Origin: an uncultured Phocaeicola sp.
GTDB lineage: Bacteria > Bacteroidota > Bacteroidia > Bacteroidales > Bacteroidaceae
Length of the DNA: 64,000 nt
Reading direction: 5' to 3'
NCBI GenBank assembly: GCA_944321335.1
Contig: CALUKX010000005.1
Span: 16,910-80,909, forward strand
Shown here in pieces: positions 45,781-54,690 of this stretch. Both the position numbers and the translations under genes were made by a program. The first letter of the stretch is position 1. The number at the start of each line of letters is the position of its first letter. The notes under the pieces are model-generated. The model searched no databases. It had not been told where the DNA came from and saw only the letters and a program-made list of their open reading frames with translations.

Positions 45781-45881
45781 CTGTTCGTTATTCTATGAAA
45801 TTTCAAGCGGTAAATATACGACTTTTTATCCGAAGCAGCCGATTAATTTCCCGAAATTCGTAAAAATGAGCTGGTTTTAGA

Positions 45882-46844
45882 TTATTGTTGCATAATCAGA
45901 TAAGTGGTATAAGCTATATAGCAGACTACTAGCAACAACCCTTCTACACGAGTTATAGTACGTTTCTTGAAGAACCATCCTACCAACCAGAACAATAAGG
46001 CCGAACAGATCAGTACCAAGATATCTACGTTATTAATATTACCCATCGGAAGAGGAGAAATCGATGCACTTGTACCCAACACAAAGAAGATATTGAAGAG
46101 GTTGCTCCCGATAACATTACCGATGGCTATACCCGGATTTTTCTTCAGGGCAGCTGTTACAGAAGTTGCCAATTCCGGCAGGGAAGTTCCTCCGGCAACA
46201 AGTGTCAGACCGATAATTGATTCGCTGACTCCCAACGAACGGGCTATACCACTTGCTCCGTTGACAAAAAGCTGACCTCCGAAAATCAGCCCGGCAAGGC
46301 CACCTATAATAAATATCACGGATTTCCACATCGGAAGTTCCTTCACTTTCTGTTCCTCTTCGGCGCCTTCACTCTGATTATGGGCTATGGCAAAAGTATA
46401 ACGCATGAAGATCAGAAAGAAACACAACAGCACCAATCCGTCAATCCGGCTGATGACATTGATTCCTTCCCCGTCCAACAATCTATCATTGGAGAAAAAG
46501 GCCAATGCCAAGGAAGCAAGAATCACCAAAGGAATTTCCTTGCTCATCGTTCCTTCACCAACCTTCATCGGCATTACGATAGCCGTACATCCGATAATCA
46601 TTAACACATTGAATATATTACTTCCGACAACGTTACCGATAGCCATCTCAGCACTACCTTGAACGGATGAAATAATACTGATGACAAGCTCAGGTGCAGA
46701 AGTTCCGAATGCAACGATAGTTAGTCCGATTACCAAATCGGAAATATTAAAGCGCTTGGCAACCGAAGCGGCTCCATCGGTCAAACAGTTCGCTCCTACT
46801 AAAATCAAAGCGAGTCCACCTAAAAGGCAAATTGTATCAATCAT
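45882..46844 (-). CDS. Calcium/sodium antiporter (CaCA family, YrbG-like)
   Basis: The 320-residue membrane protein has about ten TM helices and two copies of the cation-exchanger alpha repeat: IVAFGTSAPELVISI...GNVVGSNIFN near the start and LVAGGTSLPELATS...GNVIGSNLFN in the second half, each with the conserved Pro-Glu. It exchanges Ca2+ for Na+ or protons across the inner membrane. A cytosolic acidic loop (SEGAEEEQKVKE) links the halves. It appears to be a separate unit with its own -7 box. Confidence 0.93.
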   Translation of the reverse strand: MIDTICLLGGLALILVGANCLTDGAASVAKRFNISDLVIGLTIVAFGTSAPELVISIISSVQGSAEMAIGNVVGSNIFNVLMIIGCTAIVMPMKVGEGTMSKEIPLVILASLALAFFSNDRLLDGEGINVISRIDGLVLLCFFLIFMRYTFAIAHNQSEGAEEEQKVKELPMWKSVIFIIGGLAGLIFGGQLFVNGASGIARSLGVSESIIGLTLVAGGTSLPELATSVTAALKKNPGIAIGNVIGSNLFNIFFVLGTSASISPLPMGNINNVDILVLICSALLFWLVGWFFKKRTITRVEGLLLVVCYIAYTTYLIMQQ

Positions 46845-46870
46845 TGTAAATTCCTAATTTTAGTTTGTGA

Positions 46871-46878
46871 CAAAGATA
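46871..46878 (-). promoter_or_regulatory. -7 element for the antiporter gene
   Basis: Minus-strand TATCTTTG (46878 to 46871) matches TAnnTTTG and lies 26 bp before the ATG at 46844. Confidence 0.55.
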
Positions 46879-47191
46879 AAGCTTCGGATGTTTCAAGAAA
46901 AATAATCCGACGAAAAACAGTTTTCCATCTTAATTAATGCGAAGAAACACTCATTAACATTTGATAACAATCAAAAGATAACTGAGCACTTTATACGGAA
47001 ATCAAAAAGAAAGAAGGAATATCATTAAAATTTAGGAAATAAAACAAAAGGATATCATTAACAAATAAAATAAAGCATTTGCAACCATAATAAGACAAAT
47101 TATCTTACATATTGACAACACCAGTTCTATTGAGAATCAAAAAAATGGGAAGAATCGGCTCCTTATGCGTGATTTTATAAAGGAAAGGCCT
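46879..47191. other. AT-rich intergenic region
   Basis: This stretch lies between the antiporter promoter and the DUF3810 gene stop codon. I see no gene, RNA fold or repeat of note. The first part may hold the -33 region of the antiporter promoter. Confidence 0.5.
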
Positions 47192-48241
47192 TTACTTCCA
47201 CCAATTTTCCGGTAACGCCATGAGCATTCCTATTACTTCGGCATAATTCTTTTGCCCCGATGGAATTTTGTTCCCTTTCAGATACAAGGAATAAATCATG
47301 TCTTGAATTTTGCCTACCACCGGACTATAACGCTCCGACCAATAGTCTTGTTTATTTTCCAACTGTTCCAAAACCTCGGGGCGAATTTTTTCCAAGCATT
47401 CCTGATAGGTTTCATCATCAAAGACAGAACGGGCATTAACTAGAACATACGACAACAATCCAAAATATCCCGAATAACAGACCTCCTTTCGGTTAGAACG
47501 GATACAAACCTGATAAGCCCAAAAATTGGCTTCCGCTTCACTACTTACTCCCAACAGATGCGCATACTCATGGGCATAAGTAAAAGGATATTGTACCGGC
47601 AACAGTTCACGATTCAACTGCGACTCGGCAAAGAAAGGTCCCATGTATCCCAAAACTCCGACCCACGAATAAAGCTGATTGAACAGAACAAGTTTCGGAT
47701 GTTGCCATGATTTTGGTTTCGTCAATCCGAATCGGCCGGGTACTTGTGCATAAATCCGTTTCACCTCATCTTCAAGATTCGGAGGTACAGACATGGATGC
47801 AGTTGTGAAAGCCTTGTTCAATTGTCCGATATACTCATCGATGAAACGATGGAAACGGACAGAATCATATTCTACCTGTTTGATATCGGAACGGGAAAAG
47901 AAATCCCTACGGTAATAATTCATTCCCCATCCCAGATAGAACCAGCAATAAATTCCTAAAAGCACTTCCAGCTCCCTGCGGAAAATCGTTTTCCAACGTA
48001 CATTTTTCCGCCGTGCATAAAAGGGGTATCCGACAAGCAAAGCAACGGCAACTACCACCACCAACTCTTCCATCGATATCGGTATCCATGACACCATAGC
48101 CGACAAAACAGAAGAAATCAGCGGATAAACCGTACGGGCATACCATTCCCCCCAAGCAGGAATATAGCGGCAGACCAAAATCAGCAGCAAGGCAAAAGCC
48201 CCTATTCCCCAACGCATGTATTGGAAGGAAAACTTTTTCAT
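47192..48241 (-). CDS. DUF3810 family membrane protein with HExxH motif
   Basis: The protein (349 residues from the ATG at 48241) has three hydrophobic helices (about 11-26, 39-54 and 57-75, the second short), a further one near 93-107, and a soluble part containing TYAHEYAHLLGVSSEAEANF. HEYAH at 224-228 plus the later Glu in SEAEAN form a gluzincin-like zinc-site pattern, so a metalloprotease role is plausible. DUF3810 has no assigned function. The start is uncertain: a -7 box at 48254-48247 would place the transcript start at or next to this ATG, so Met9 (at 48217) might be used instead. Confidence 0.87.
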   Translation of the reverse strand: MKKFSFQYMRWGIGAFALLLILVCRYIPAWGEWYARTVYPLISSVLSAMVSWIPISMEELVVVVAVALLVGYPFYARRKNVRWKTIFRRELEVLLGIYCWFYLGWGMNYYRRDFFSRSDIKQVEYDSVRFHRFIDEYIGQLNKAFTTASMSVPPNLEDEVKRIYAQVPGRFGLTKPKSWQHPKLVLFNQLYSWVGVLGYMGPFFAESQLNRELLPVQYPFTYAHEYAHLLGVSSEAEANFWAYQVCIRSNRKEVCYSGYFGLLSYVLVNARSVFDDETYQECLEKIRPEVLEQLENKQDYWSERYSPVVGKIQDMIYSLYLKGNKIPSGQKNYAEVIGMLMALPENWWK

Positions 48242-48246
48242 ATACA

Positions 48247-48254
48247 CAAAGTTA
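48247..48254 (-). promoter_or_regulatory. -7 element close to the DUF3810 start codon
   Basis: Minus-strand TAACTTTG (48254 to 48247) matches TAnnTTTG. A start about 7 nt further on falls at the ATG at 48241, giving a leaderless or very short-leader mRNA unless the next Met is used. Confidence 0.4.
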
Positions 48255-48287
48255 CATGTTTTATACAGACATTACTCAAGAAATCCT

Positions 48288-48295
48288 TATTTTTG
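48288..48295 (+). promoter_or_regulatory. -7 element for the SpmAB-ybeY pair
   Basis: TATTTTTG matches TAnnTTTG and lies 73 bp before the ATG at 48369, leaving a leader of about 66 nt. Confidence 0.5.
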
Positions 48296-48368
48296 CGAAA
48301 GGAAATAAAATGTATCATCCTTTAACAAGGATGCGTTTATCATTAATGTCATAATATTACGATATCGC

Positions 48369-49601
48369 ATGGTTCTCAATTACATCTGGATCGCTTTTTT
48401 TGTTCTGGCTTTCATTGCAGCCCTGATCCAACTGATATTCTTCGGCAATACGGAAGTCTTTCCGGCCATCATTAACTCAACATTCGACTCGTCAAAGACC
48501 GCATTCGAGATTTCATTGGGACTGACCGGTGTGCTTTCGTTGTGGATGGGTATCATGCGTATCGGAGAACAAGGGGGAGTTATCGCAGTATTCTCCCGCA
48601 TACTGAGTCCGCTGTTCACCAAATTATTTCCGGAAATACCGAAAGGACATCCCGTCACAGGGAGTATTTTCATGAATCTTGCCGCAAATATGCTAGGGTT
48701 AGACAATGCAGCCACTCCACTCGGCCTGAAAGCAATGGAAGGATTGCAGTCGATCAACCCGAAGAAAGACAGTGCCAGCAATCCGATGATCATGTTCCTG
48801 GTATTGAACACATCGGGACTGACCATCATCCCTATCAGTATCATGGTGTATCGTGCCCAAATGGGAGCCGCCCAACCTACCGATGTTTTTGTACCGATTC
48901 TGCTGGCTACTTTCTTCTCGACAATAGCCGGTATCATCACCGTCAGCCTATACCAACGGATCAATCTATTGAACCGTACCATCTTGCTTTTCCTTGGAGG
49001 CACCAGTTTGTTCATTGCCGGAATCATCTATCTTTTCAGCACGATGGGAAGAGAGGAAATCAATGTCTATTCAACAACAATAGCCAATGTGTTCCTGTTC
49101 CTGATCATTATCGGATTTATTGTGGCCGGAGTACGGAAGAGGATCAACGTTTACGACGCTTTCATCGAAGGGGCTAAAGAAGGGTTCACTACCGCCGTGC
49201 GCATCATCCCTTACCTGGTAGCTATATTGGTTGCCATCGGTGTATTCCGCGCATCCGGATGTATGGATTATGTCATTCAGGGAATCGCCGGTTTTATCGG
49301 CTGGTGTGGCATCGATACCGATTTTGTAGGAGCCTTACCTACCGCAATGATGAAACCTCTGAGCGGAAGCGGCGCACGTGGCCTGATGGTCGATGCCATG
49401 AATACTTACGGAGCCGACTCTTTCGTGGGCCGCTTGTCCTGTATCTTCCAAGGTTCAACCGATACTACCTTCTATATCCTGGCTGTGTATTTCGGCAGCG
49501 TCGGTGTAGTCAAGACCCGACATGCCGTACCCTGCGGATTGCTGGCCGACTTGGCAGGAATCATTGCAGCCGTCTTCATCTGTTATTTATTCTTTAACTG
49601 A
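48369..49601 (+). CDS. Fused SpmA-SpmB nucleoside-recognition domain membrane protein
   Basis: The 410-residue membrane protein consists of two Gate/nucleoside-recognition domains: an SpmA-like half (LSLWMGIMRIGEQGGVIAVF, NLAANMLGLDNAATPLGLKA) and an SpmB-like half from about residue 240 (VYDAFIEGAKEGFTTAVRII, then GALPTAMMKPLSGSGARGLM). In Bacillus the separate SpmA and SpmB act in spore core dehydration; in non-sporing Bacteroidota the fused protein is common and its cargo is unknown. It precedes ybeY by 8 bp, so the two are likely co-transcribed. Confidence 0.9.
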   Translation: MVLNYIWIAFFVLAFIAALIQLIFFGNTEVFPAIINSTFDSSKTAFEISLGLTGVLSLWMGIMRIGEQGGVIAVFSRILSPLFTKLFPEIPKGHPVTGSIFMNLAANMLGLDNAATPLGLKAMEGLQSINPKKDSASNPMIMFLVLNTSGLTIIPISIMVYRAQMGAAQPTDVFVPILLATFFSTIAGIITVSLYQRINLLNRTILLFLGGTSLFIAGIIYLFSTMGREEINVYSTTIANVFLFLIIIGFIVAGVRKRINVYDAFIEGAKEGFTTAVRIIPYLVAILVAIGVFRASGCMDYVIQGIAGFIGWCGIDTDFVGALPTAMMKPLSGSGARGLMVDAMNTYGADSFVGRLSCIFQGSTDTTFYILAVYFGSVGVVKTRHAVPCGLLADLAGIIAAVFICYLFFN

Positions 49602-49609
49602 TATACGTT

Positions 49610-50032
49610 ATGATTACTTATCAAACCGAAGGGGTAGAAATGCCCGCAATCAAGAAGCGCGAAACGATCGCATGGATTAAGGCGGTAGCCGAAACATACG
49701 GGAAAAAGGTTGGCGAAATCGCTTACATCTTCTGTTCCGACGAAAAGATTCTGGAGGTAAACCGACAGTTTCTGCAACACGATTATTATACCGACATCAT
49801 TACTTTCGACTATTGTGAAGGCAACCGCATAGCAGGCGACCTGTTCATCAGCCTCGATACAGTGCGCACCAATGCCGAACAATTCAAAGCCGAATATGAA
49901 ACGGAACTTCACCGTGTGATTATCCACGGAATCCTGCACCTCTGCGGCATCAATGACAAAGGCCCGGGAGAACGTGAGATTATGGAAGCTGCCGAAAATA
50001 AGGCTCTCGACATGCTGAAAGATTTCCAATAA
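49610..50032 (+). CDS. ybeY: Endoribonuclease YbeY (rRNA maturation)
   Basis: The 140-residue metallo-RNase acts in 16S rRNA 3' end processing and ribosome quality control. It shows CSDEKILEVNRQFLQHDYYTD, ITFDYCEGN, GDLFISLDTV and the metal motif HGILHLCGIND at 106-116. His106 and His110 are present, but the third ligand, His in the classic HGxLHLxGYDH, is replaced by Asp116. This replacement seems usual in Bacteroidota, so activity is probably retained. Confidence 0.93.
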   Translation: MITYQTEGVEMPAIKKRETIAWIKAVAETYGKKVGEIAYIFCSDEKILEVNRQFLQHDYYTDIITFDYCEGNRIAGDLFISLDTVRTNAEQFKAEYETELHRVIIHGILHLCGINDKGPGEREIMEAAENKALDMLKDFQ

Positions 50033-50063
50033 TGATTTACCTTTCAGAAAATACTGCCAGTGG

Positions 50064-50106
50064 AATCCTGTTGTTTGCAAGCCAAGACAGCAGGATTTTT
50101 TCTTTT
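50064..50106 (+). terminator. Terminator after ybeY
   Basis: The arms around 50064-50074 and 50087-50097 pair (with G-U pairs) and are followed by a T-run. It begins about 30 bp after the ybeY stop codon. Confidence 0.8.
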
Positions 50107-50206
50107 TATATTGAACTTTATTGAAAGCGTTCATAATTCAGTATCCTACAACCCTGATTTAAGTTCTTTTTTACTGCCCAAGACAAGCTAACCCACTAAT
50201 TTTTCG

Positions 50207-50214
50207 TATTTTTG
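50207..50214 (+). promoter_or_regulatory. -7 element for mnmG
   Basis: TATTTTTG matches TAnnTTTG and lies 23 bp before the mnmG ATG at 50238. Confidence 0.55.
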
Positions 50215-50237
50215 CAGCTGGAATAAATAGATTACGA

Positions 50238-52109
50238 ATGGAATTCAAGTACGATGTAATTGTGATCGGTGCCGGGCATGCAGGCTGTGAAGCAGCGGCA
50301 GCAGCGGCCAACTTAGGTTCGAAGACTTGCCTCATTACAATGGACATGAACAAGATCGGACAGATGAGTTGTAACCCTGCCGTCGGAGGTATTGCCAAAG
50401 GCCAGATTGTAAGAGAGATTGATGCATTGGGCGGATACATGGGATTGGTAACCGACCGTACCGCCATCCAGTTCCGCATGCTGAACCGGTCGAAAGGTCC
50501 GGCAATGTGGAGTCCTCGCGCACAATGCGACCGGGGTAAATTTATCTGGGCATGGCGCGAAATTTTGGAGAATATACCGAACCTGCATATATGGCAAGAT
50601 ACAGTAGAGGAACTTCTGGTGGAAAACGGAGAAGTGACCGGAGTCATAACTTGCTGGGGGGTTACCTTCCATGCAAAATGTGTTATCCTGACAGCCGGAA
50701 CATTCTTGAACGGCTTGATGCATATCGGCCATAAGATGCTTCCGGGCGGACGTTGCGCCGAACCGGCCTCCTATCACCTTACCGAATCAATCACACGCCA
50801 CGGCATTACTGCAGGACGAATGAAGACCGGGACACCGGTACGCATCGACGCACGCAGCGTCGATTTCAGTCTGATGGACACCCAAGACGGCGAAAACGAT
50901 TTCCATCGCTTTTCTTTCATAAGTGAACCCCGTAAACTGAAACAGCTCCAGTGCTGGACCTGTTTTACCAACGAGGAAGTCCATGCGACACTTCGTGGCG
51001 GACTGAAAGATTCGCCTTTATACAACGGGCAGATCCAAAGTATCGGTCCTCGTTACTGTCCAAGCATCGAGACCAAGATTGTAACTTTCCCCGACAAGCC
51101 ACAACATCAGCTCTTTCTGGAGCCGGAAGGAGAAACAACCCGGGAACTCTATTTGAACGGGTTCTCATCCTCCCTTCCGATGGAGATTCAGATAGAAGCA
51201 TTGAAAAAGATTCCGTGCTTCCGGAATCTGGTAGTTTACCGACCGGGATATGCAATCGAATACGACTATTTCGACCCTACCCAACTCAAGCATACGTTGG
51301 AATCGAAAGTAATAAAGAACCTCTTCCTTGCCGGACAGGTCAACGGAACAACGGGATACGAGGAAGCCGGCGGTCAAGGCATCATCGCAGGAATCAACGC
51401 ACATATCAACTGCCACGGTGGAGAACCGTTTGTCCTGGGTCGCGACGAAGCCTATATCGGAGTTTTGATTGACGATTTGGTAACAAAAGGCGTGGACGAA
51501 CCTTACCGTATGTTTACATCACGTGCCGAATACCGTATCCTACTCCGTCAAGACGATGCCGACATGCGCCTTACAGAACGAGCATACAAGTTGGGATTGG
51601 CCAAGCAAGACAGGTACGATGCCCTCTGCAAGAAACGGGAGGAAATCGAACGGCTGATTGAATTCGCCAAGACATATTCCATCAAGGCCGATAAGATAAA
51701 CGACGCTTTGGAAAGTTTGGGTACCGCCCGACTCACCCACGGTTGCAAGTTGATTGAACTGTTGAGCCGCCCTCAGATAACCATCGAGAATATCGCTCCT
51801 CACATTCCGGCATTCCAAACTGCATTGGATAAGATTACAGAACGGAAAGAAGAGATTATCGAAGCAGCCGAAATACGCATCAAGTACCAGGGATATATTG
51901 ACCGCGAGCGGATGATTGCCGACAAAATCCACAGATTGGAAAGTATCCGCATCAAAGGCAAATTCGATTATGCCAGTCTGAATTCGTTGTCGACAGAAGC
52001 CCGTCAGAAGCTAATCAAAATCGATCCGGAAACGCTGGCACAAGCAAGTCGCATTCCGGGAATATCTCCAAGCGACATCAACGTACTCTTGGTGCTTATG
52101 GGACGTTAA
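50238..52109 (+). CDS. mnmG: tRNA uridine-5-carboxymethylaminomethyl modification enzyme, FAD subunit
   Basis: The 623-residue protein (also called GidA), with MnmE, modifies U34 of tRNAs that read two-fold codon boxes. It shows the FAD-binding VIVIGAGHAGCEAAAAAANL at residues 8-27, the GidA signatures MSCNPAVGGIAKGQIVREID and GGRCAEPASYHLTESI, GTPVRIDARSVDFS and EAGGQGIIAGINAH, with the C-terminal helical domain that binds MnmE. Length matches the long MnmG form. A parS site lies 10 bp beyond its stop codon. Confidence 0.97.
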   Translation: MEFKYDVIVIGAGHAGCEAAAAAANLGSKTCLITMDMNKIGQMSCNPAVGGIAKGQIVREIDALGGYMGLVTDRTAIQFRMLNRSKGPAMWSPRAQCDRGKFIWAWREILENIPNLHIWQDTVEELLVENGEVTGVITCWGVTFHAKCVILTAGTFLNGLMHIGHKMLPGGRCAEPASYHLTESITRHGITAGRMKTGTPVRIDARSVDFSLMDTQDGENDFHRFSFISEPRKLKQLQCWTCFTNEEVHATLRGGLKDSPLYNGQIQSIGPRYCPSIETKIVTFPDKPQHQLFLEPEGETTRELYLNGFSSSLPMEIQIEALKKIPCFRNLVVYRPGYAIEYDYFDPTQLKHTLESKVIKNLFLAGQVNGTTGYEEAGGQGIIAGINAHINCHGGEPFVLGRDEAYIGVLIDDLVTKGVDEPYRMFTSRAEYRILLRQDDADMRLTERAYKLGLAKQDRYDALCKKREEIERLIEFAKTYSIKADKINDALESLGTARLTHGCKLIELLSRPQITIENIAPHIPAFQTALDKITERKEEIIEAAEIRIKYQGYIDRERMIADKIHRLESIRIKGKFDYASLNSLSTEARQKLIKIDPETLAQASRIPGISPSDINVLLVLMGR

Positions 52110-52119
52110 GCGACATATA

Positions 52120-52135
52120 TGTTTCACGTGAAACA
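52120..52135. promoter_or_regulatory. parS centromere-like site (ParB binding palindrome)
   Basis: TGTTTCACGTGAAACA is a perfect 16-bp palindrome equal to the widely conserved bacterial chromosomal parS consensus (TGTTNCACGTGAAACA). It lies in the 59-bp gap between mnmG and apt. ParB binds such sites to organise and segregate the origin region, and parS sites cluster near oriC. In many bacteria parAB lie close to gidA/mnmG, so the position fits; parA and parB themselves are not in this window. Confidence 0.85.
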
Positions 52136-52168
52136 ACAGGTTTAAGAAACAAACATAAAACATTGGAT

Positions 52169-52693
52169 ATGAATAAGGAAACATTAAAGAAAAACCTTCG
52201 AGAAATACCCGACTTCCCCATTCCGGGTATTTTGTTCTACGACGTAACTACCCTATTCAAAAATGCGGAATGTCTGCAAGGCATGATTGACGACTTGTAC
52301 GAAATCTACAAGGACAAAGGCATCACGAAGGTAGTGGGTATCGAATCAAGAGGATTCATTCTGGGTGGAGCTTTGGCTGCGCGTTTAGGTGCAGGATTCG
52401 TAATGGCGCGCAAACCGGGAAAGCTTCCGGCAGAAGTGATCGAAGAAACTTATGCCAAAGAATATGGAACCGACACAATCCAAATCCACAAGGATTCAAT
52501 TACAGAAGACGACGTAGTTCTATTGCACGATGATTTATTGGCGACAGGTGGAACGATGGCCGCAGTATATCGCCTTGTACAGAAATGCGGGGCAAAAAAG
52601 GCCTATGTCAATTTTGTTATCGAGTTGAAGGGATTGAACGGCAGGAACGCCTTTACCAGCGATGTTGACATAACAACCCTTTTGCAATTGTAA
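52169..52693 (+). CDS. apt: Adenine phosphoribosyltransferase
   Basis: The 174-residue enzyme converts adenine and PRPP to AMP. It shows REIPDFPIPGILFYDVTTLF at the N terminus, the hood/loop VGIESRGFILGGALAARLGAGF, RKPGKLP and the PRPP loop VVLLHDDLLATGGTM. The ATG at 52169 fits the family start (a TTG two codons earlier is less likely). It follows mnmG and the parS site and has a strong terminator after it. Confidence 0.95.
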   Translation: MNKETLKKNLREIPDFPIPGILFYDVTTLFKNAECLQGMIDDLYEIYKDKGITKVVGIESRGFILGGALAARLGAGFVMARKPGKLPAEVIEETYAKEYGTDTIQIHKDSITEDDVVLLHDDLLATGGTMAAVYRLVQKCGAKKAYVNFVIELKGLNGRNAFTSDVDITTLLQL

Positions 52694-52718
52694 TAGGGTT
52701 AACCGCATAAACGAACCA

Positions 52719-52760
52719 GCGGATTGTTGCGGGATAGCATCCGCCACAATCCGCTTTTTT
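52719..52760 (+). terminator. Terminator after apt
   Basis: A GC-rich stem of about 14 bp (arms near 52719-52733 and 52741-52754, with small mismatches) is followed by six T. It ends 27 bp before uvrC. Confidence 0.9.
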
Positions 52761-52786
52761 ATCAGAAAAAGATCAATAGTCACACA

Positions 52787-54598
52787 ATGGAAGAGCTTAG
52801 TACAAACGAATATCTACGGGGTATCGTATTAAACCTGCCGACAGGTCCAGGCATATATCAATACTTGAACAAAGAAGGTACTATCATTTATGTAGGAAAG
52901 GCCAAGAACCTGAAGCGCCGGGTCTATTCATATTTTTCGAAAGACCACCAATCAGCAAAAACACGCATATTGGTAAGTAAAATAGCCGATATACGTTACA
53001 TTGTCGTAAATACAGAAGAAGATGCGCTCCTCCTCGAAAACAACCTTATCAAGAAATACAAGCCCCGGTACAACGTCTTGTTGAAAGACGACAAAAGCTA
53101 CCCTTCCATCTGTGTCAGTAACGAATATTTTCCACGCGTGTTCAAGACCCATAAGGTGATCAGAAACGGTTCTACCTACTTCGGACCGTATAGCCACATC
53201 CCGACCCTGCAAGCCTTGTTGGAGCTTATCAAGCACTTGTATACGTTACGTACCTGTCATCTTGCACTGACGCCCGAAAACATCAAGCAAGGGAAATTCA
53301 GCGTGTGTCTGGATTACCATATCAAGAAATGCAAAGGGCCTTGTATCGGACTTCAGACACACGATGAATACATGCAAAACATTGCAGAAATCAAGGAAAT
53401 TCTCAAGGGAAATACTCAAATCATCAGCAACGCTTTATTGGAAAAGATGATGAAACTGGCAGAGGAACTGAAGTTTGAGGAAGCTCAGAAGGTAAAAGAA
53501 AAGTATGATCTGATAGAGAATTTCCGTGCCAAGAGTGAAGTCGTCAGCTCAGTCCTTCACAACATCGATGTATTCTCGATAGAAACGGACGATAAATCAG
53601 CTTTCATCAACTATCTTCATATCACCAACGGATGCATCAACCAGGCCTTCACTTTCGAATATAAGATACGATTGAATGAAACTAAGGAGGAGCTACTCCA
53701 GTTAGGTATAATCGAAATGAGGGAAAGATACAAAAGCCAGTCGAAAGAAATTATCGTACCTTTCGAGCTGGACATGGAGATGAACGGGGTTACCTTTACC
53801 ATCCCCCAACGTGGCGACAAGAAGCATCTTCTCGAACTGTCAACGCTGAACGTAAAACAATACAAGGTAGACCGCTTGAAGCAAGCCGAAAAGCTGAATC
53901 CCGAACAGCGGAGCGTCCGTTTGATGAAAGAGATTCAAGAGCAGCTGCACATGGAGAAGATGCCAATCCACATTGAATGTTTCGACAATTCAAACATCCA
54001 AGGTTCTGATGCAGTAGCGGCCTGTGTAGTCTTCAAGAAAGCACGTCCATGTAAGAAAGAATACCGGAAATACAACATCAAGACCGTTGTCGGACCGGAT
54101 GATTACGCTTCAATGCAGGAGGTGGTACGACGTCGTTATACACGTATCCTGAACGAACAGGGGGAACTCCCCGACCTTATTCTGACCGATGGTGGAAAAG
54201 GCCAGATGGAAGTGGTGCGTGAAGTCATCGAAGATGAACTGAAACTGAACATTCCGATTGCCGGATTGGCTAAAGACAACCGCCACAGGACCTCTGAAGT
54301 GCTGTTCGGATTTCCACCTGTAACCATCGGGATCAAGCAAGGAACACCGCTTTTCCACCTTCTTGAAAACATTCAGGACGAAGTACACCGCTTCGCCATC
54401 ACTTTTCATCGCGACAAACGAAGCAAGAGCCAGATAGCATCAGCACTTGACACCATAAAAGGAATCGGAGAAAAGCGTAAGGCGGCGCTTTTGAAAACAT
54501 TCAAAAGTGTAGCCAGAATCAGAAAGGCAAGCATCGAAGAAATAGCGGAAGTGATCGGTGAATCAGCCGCAAAAAGCGTAAAGGAGGCCCTCGGATAA
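52787..54598 (+). CDS. uvrC: Excinuclease ABC subunit C
   Basis: The 603-residue repair nuclease makes both incisions around UvrAB-marked DNA damage. It has the GIY-YIG domain (LPTGPGIYQYLNKEG, IIYVGKAKNLKRRV), a UVR motif (AEELKFEEAQKVKEKYDLI), the RNase H-like C-terminal domain (IECFDNSNIQGSDAVAACVV, LILTDGGKGQM, GLAKDNRH) and a C-terminal helix-hairpin-helix pair (IKGIGEKRKAALLKTF). The ATG at 52787 was chosen; an upstream frame to 52724 would start inside the apt terminator. Confidence 0.96.
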   Translation: MEELSTNEYLRGIVLNLPTGPGIYQYLNKEGTIIYVGKAKNLKRRVYSYFSKDHQSAKTRILVSKIADIRYIVVNTEEDALLLENNLIKKYKPRYNVLLKDDKSYPSICVSNEYFPRVFKTHKVIRNGSTYFGPYSHIPTLQALLELIKHLYTLRTCHLALTPENIKQGKFSVCLDYHIKKCKGPCIGLQTHDEYMQNIAEIKEILKGNTQIISNALLEKMMKLAEELKFEEAQKVKEKYDLIENFRAKSEVVSSVLHNIDVFSIETDDKSAFINYLHITNGCINQAFTFEYKIRLNETKEELLQLGIIEMRERYKSQSKEIIVPFELDMEMNGVTFTIPQRGDKKHLLELSTLNVKQYKVDRLKQAEKLNPEQRSVRLMKEIQEQLHMEKMPIHIECFDNSNIQGSDAVAACVVFKKARPCKKEYRKYNIKTVVGPDDYASMQEVVRRRYTRILNEQGELPDLILTDGGKGQMEVVREVIEDELKLNIPIAGLAKDNRHRTSEVLFGFPPVTIGIKQGTPLFHLLENIQDEVHRFAITFHRDKRSKSQIASALDTIKGIGEKRKAALLKTFKSVARIRKASIEEIAEVIGESAAKSVKEALG

Positions 54599-54646
54599 AA
54601 GCGGTTCTTTTTAGATGAAGACTGGTCAAGAAATGGATTAATTTGT

Positions 54647-54654
54647 TATCTTTG
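54647..54654 (+). promoter_or_regulatory. -7 element for the dtd-mazG-deoC group
   Basis: TATCTTTG matches TAnnTTTG and lies 36 bp before the dtd ATG. Confidence 0.55.
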
Positions 54655-54690
54655 TAAAATCAGGTAACAATTGTGTTAAGATAAAAAGAA

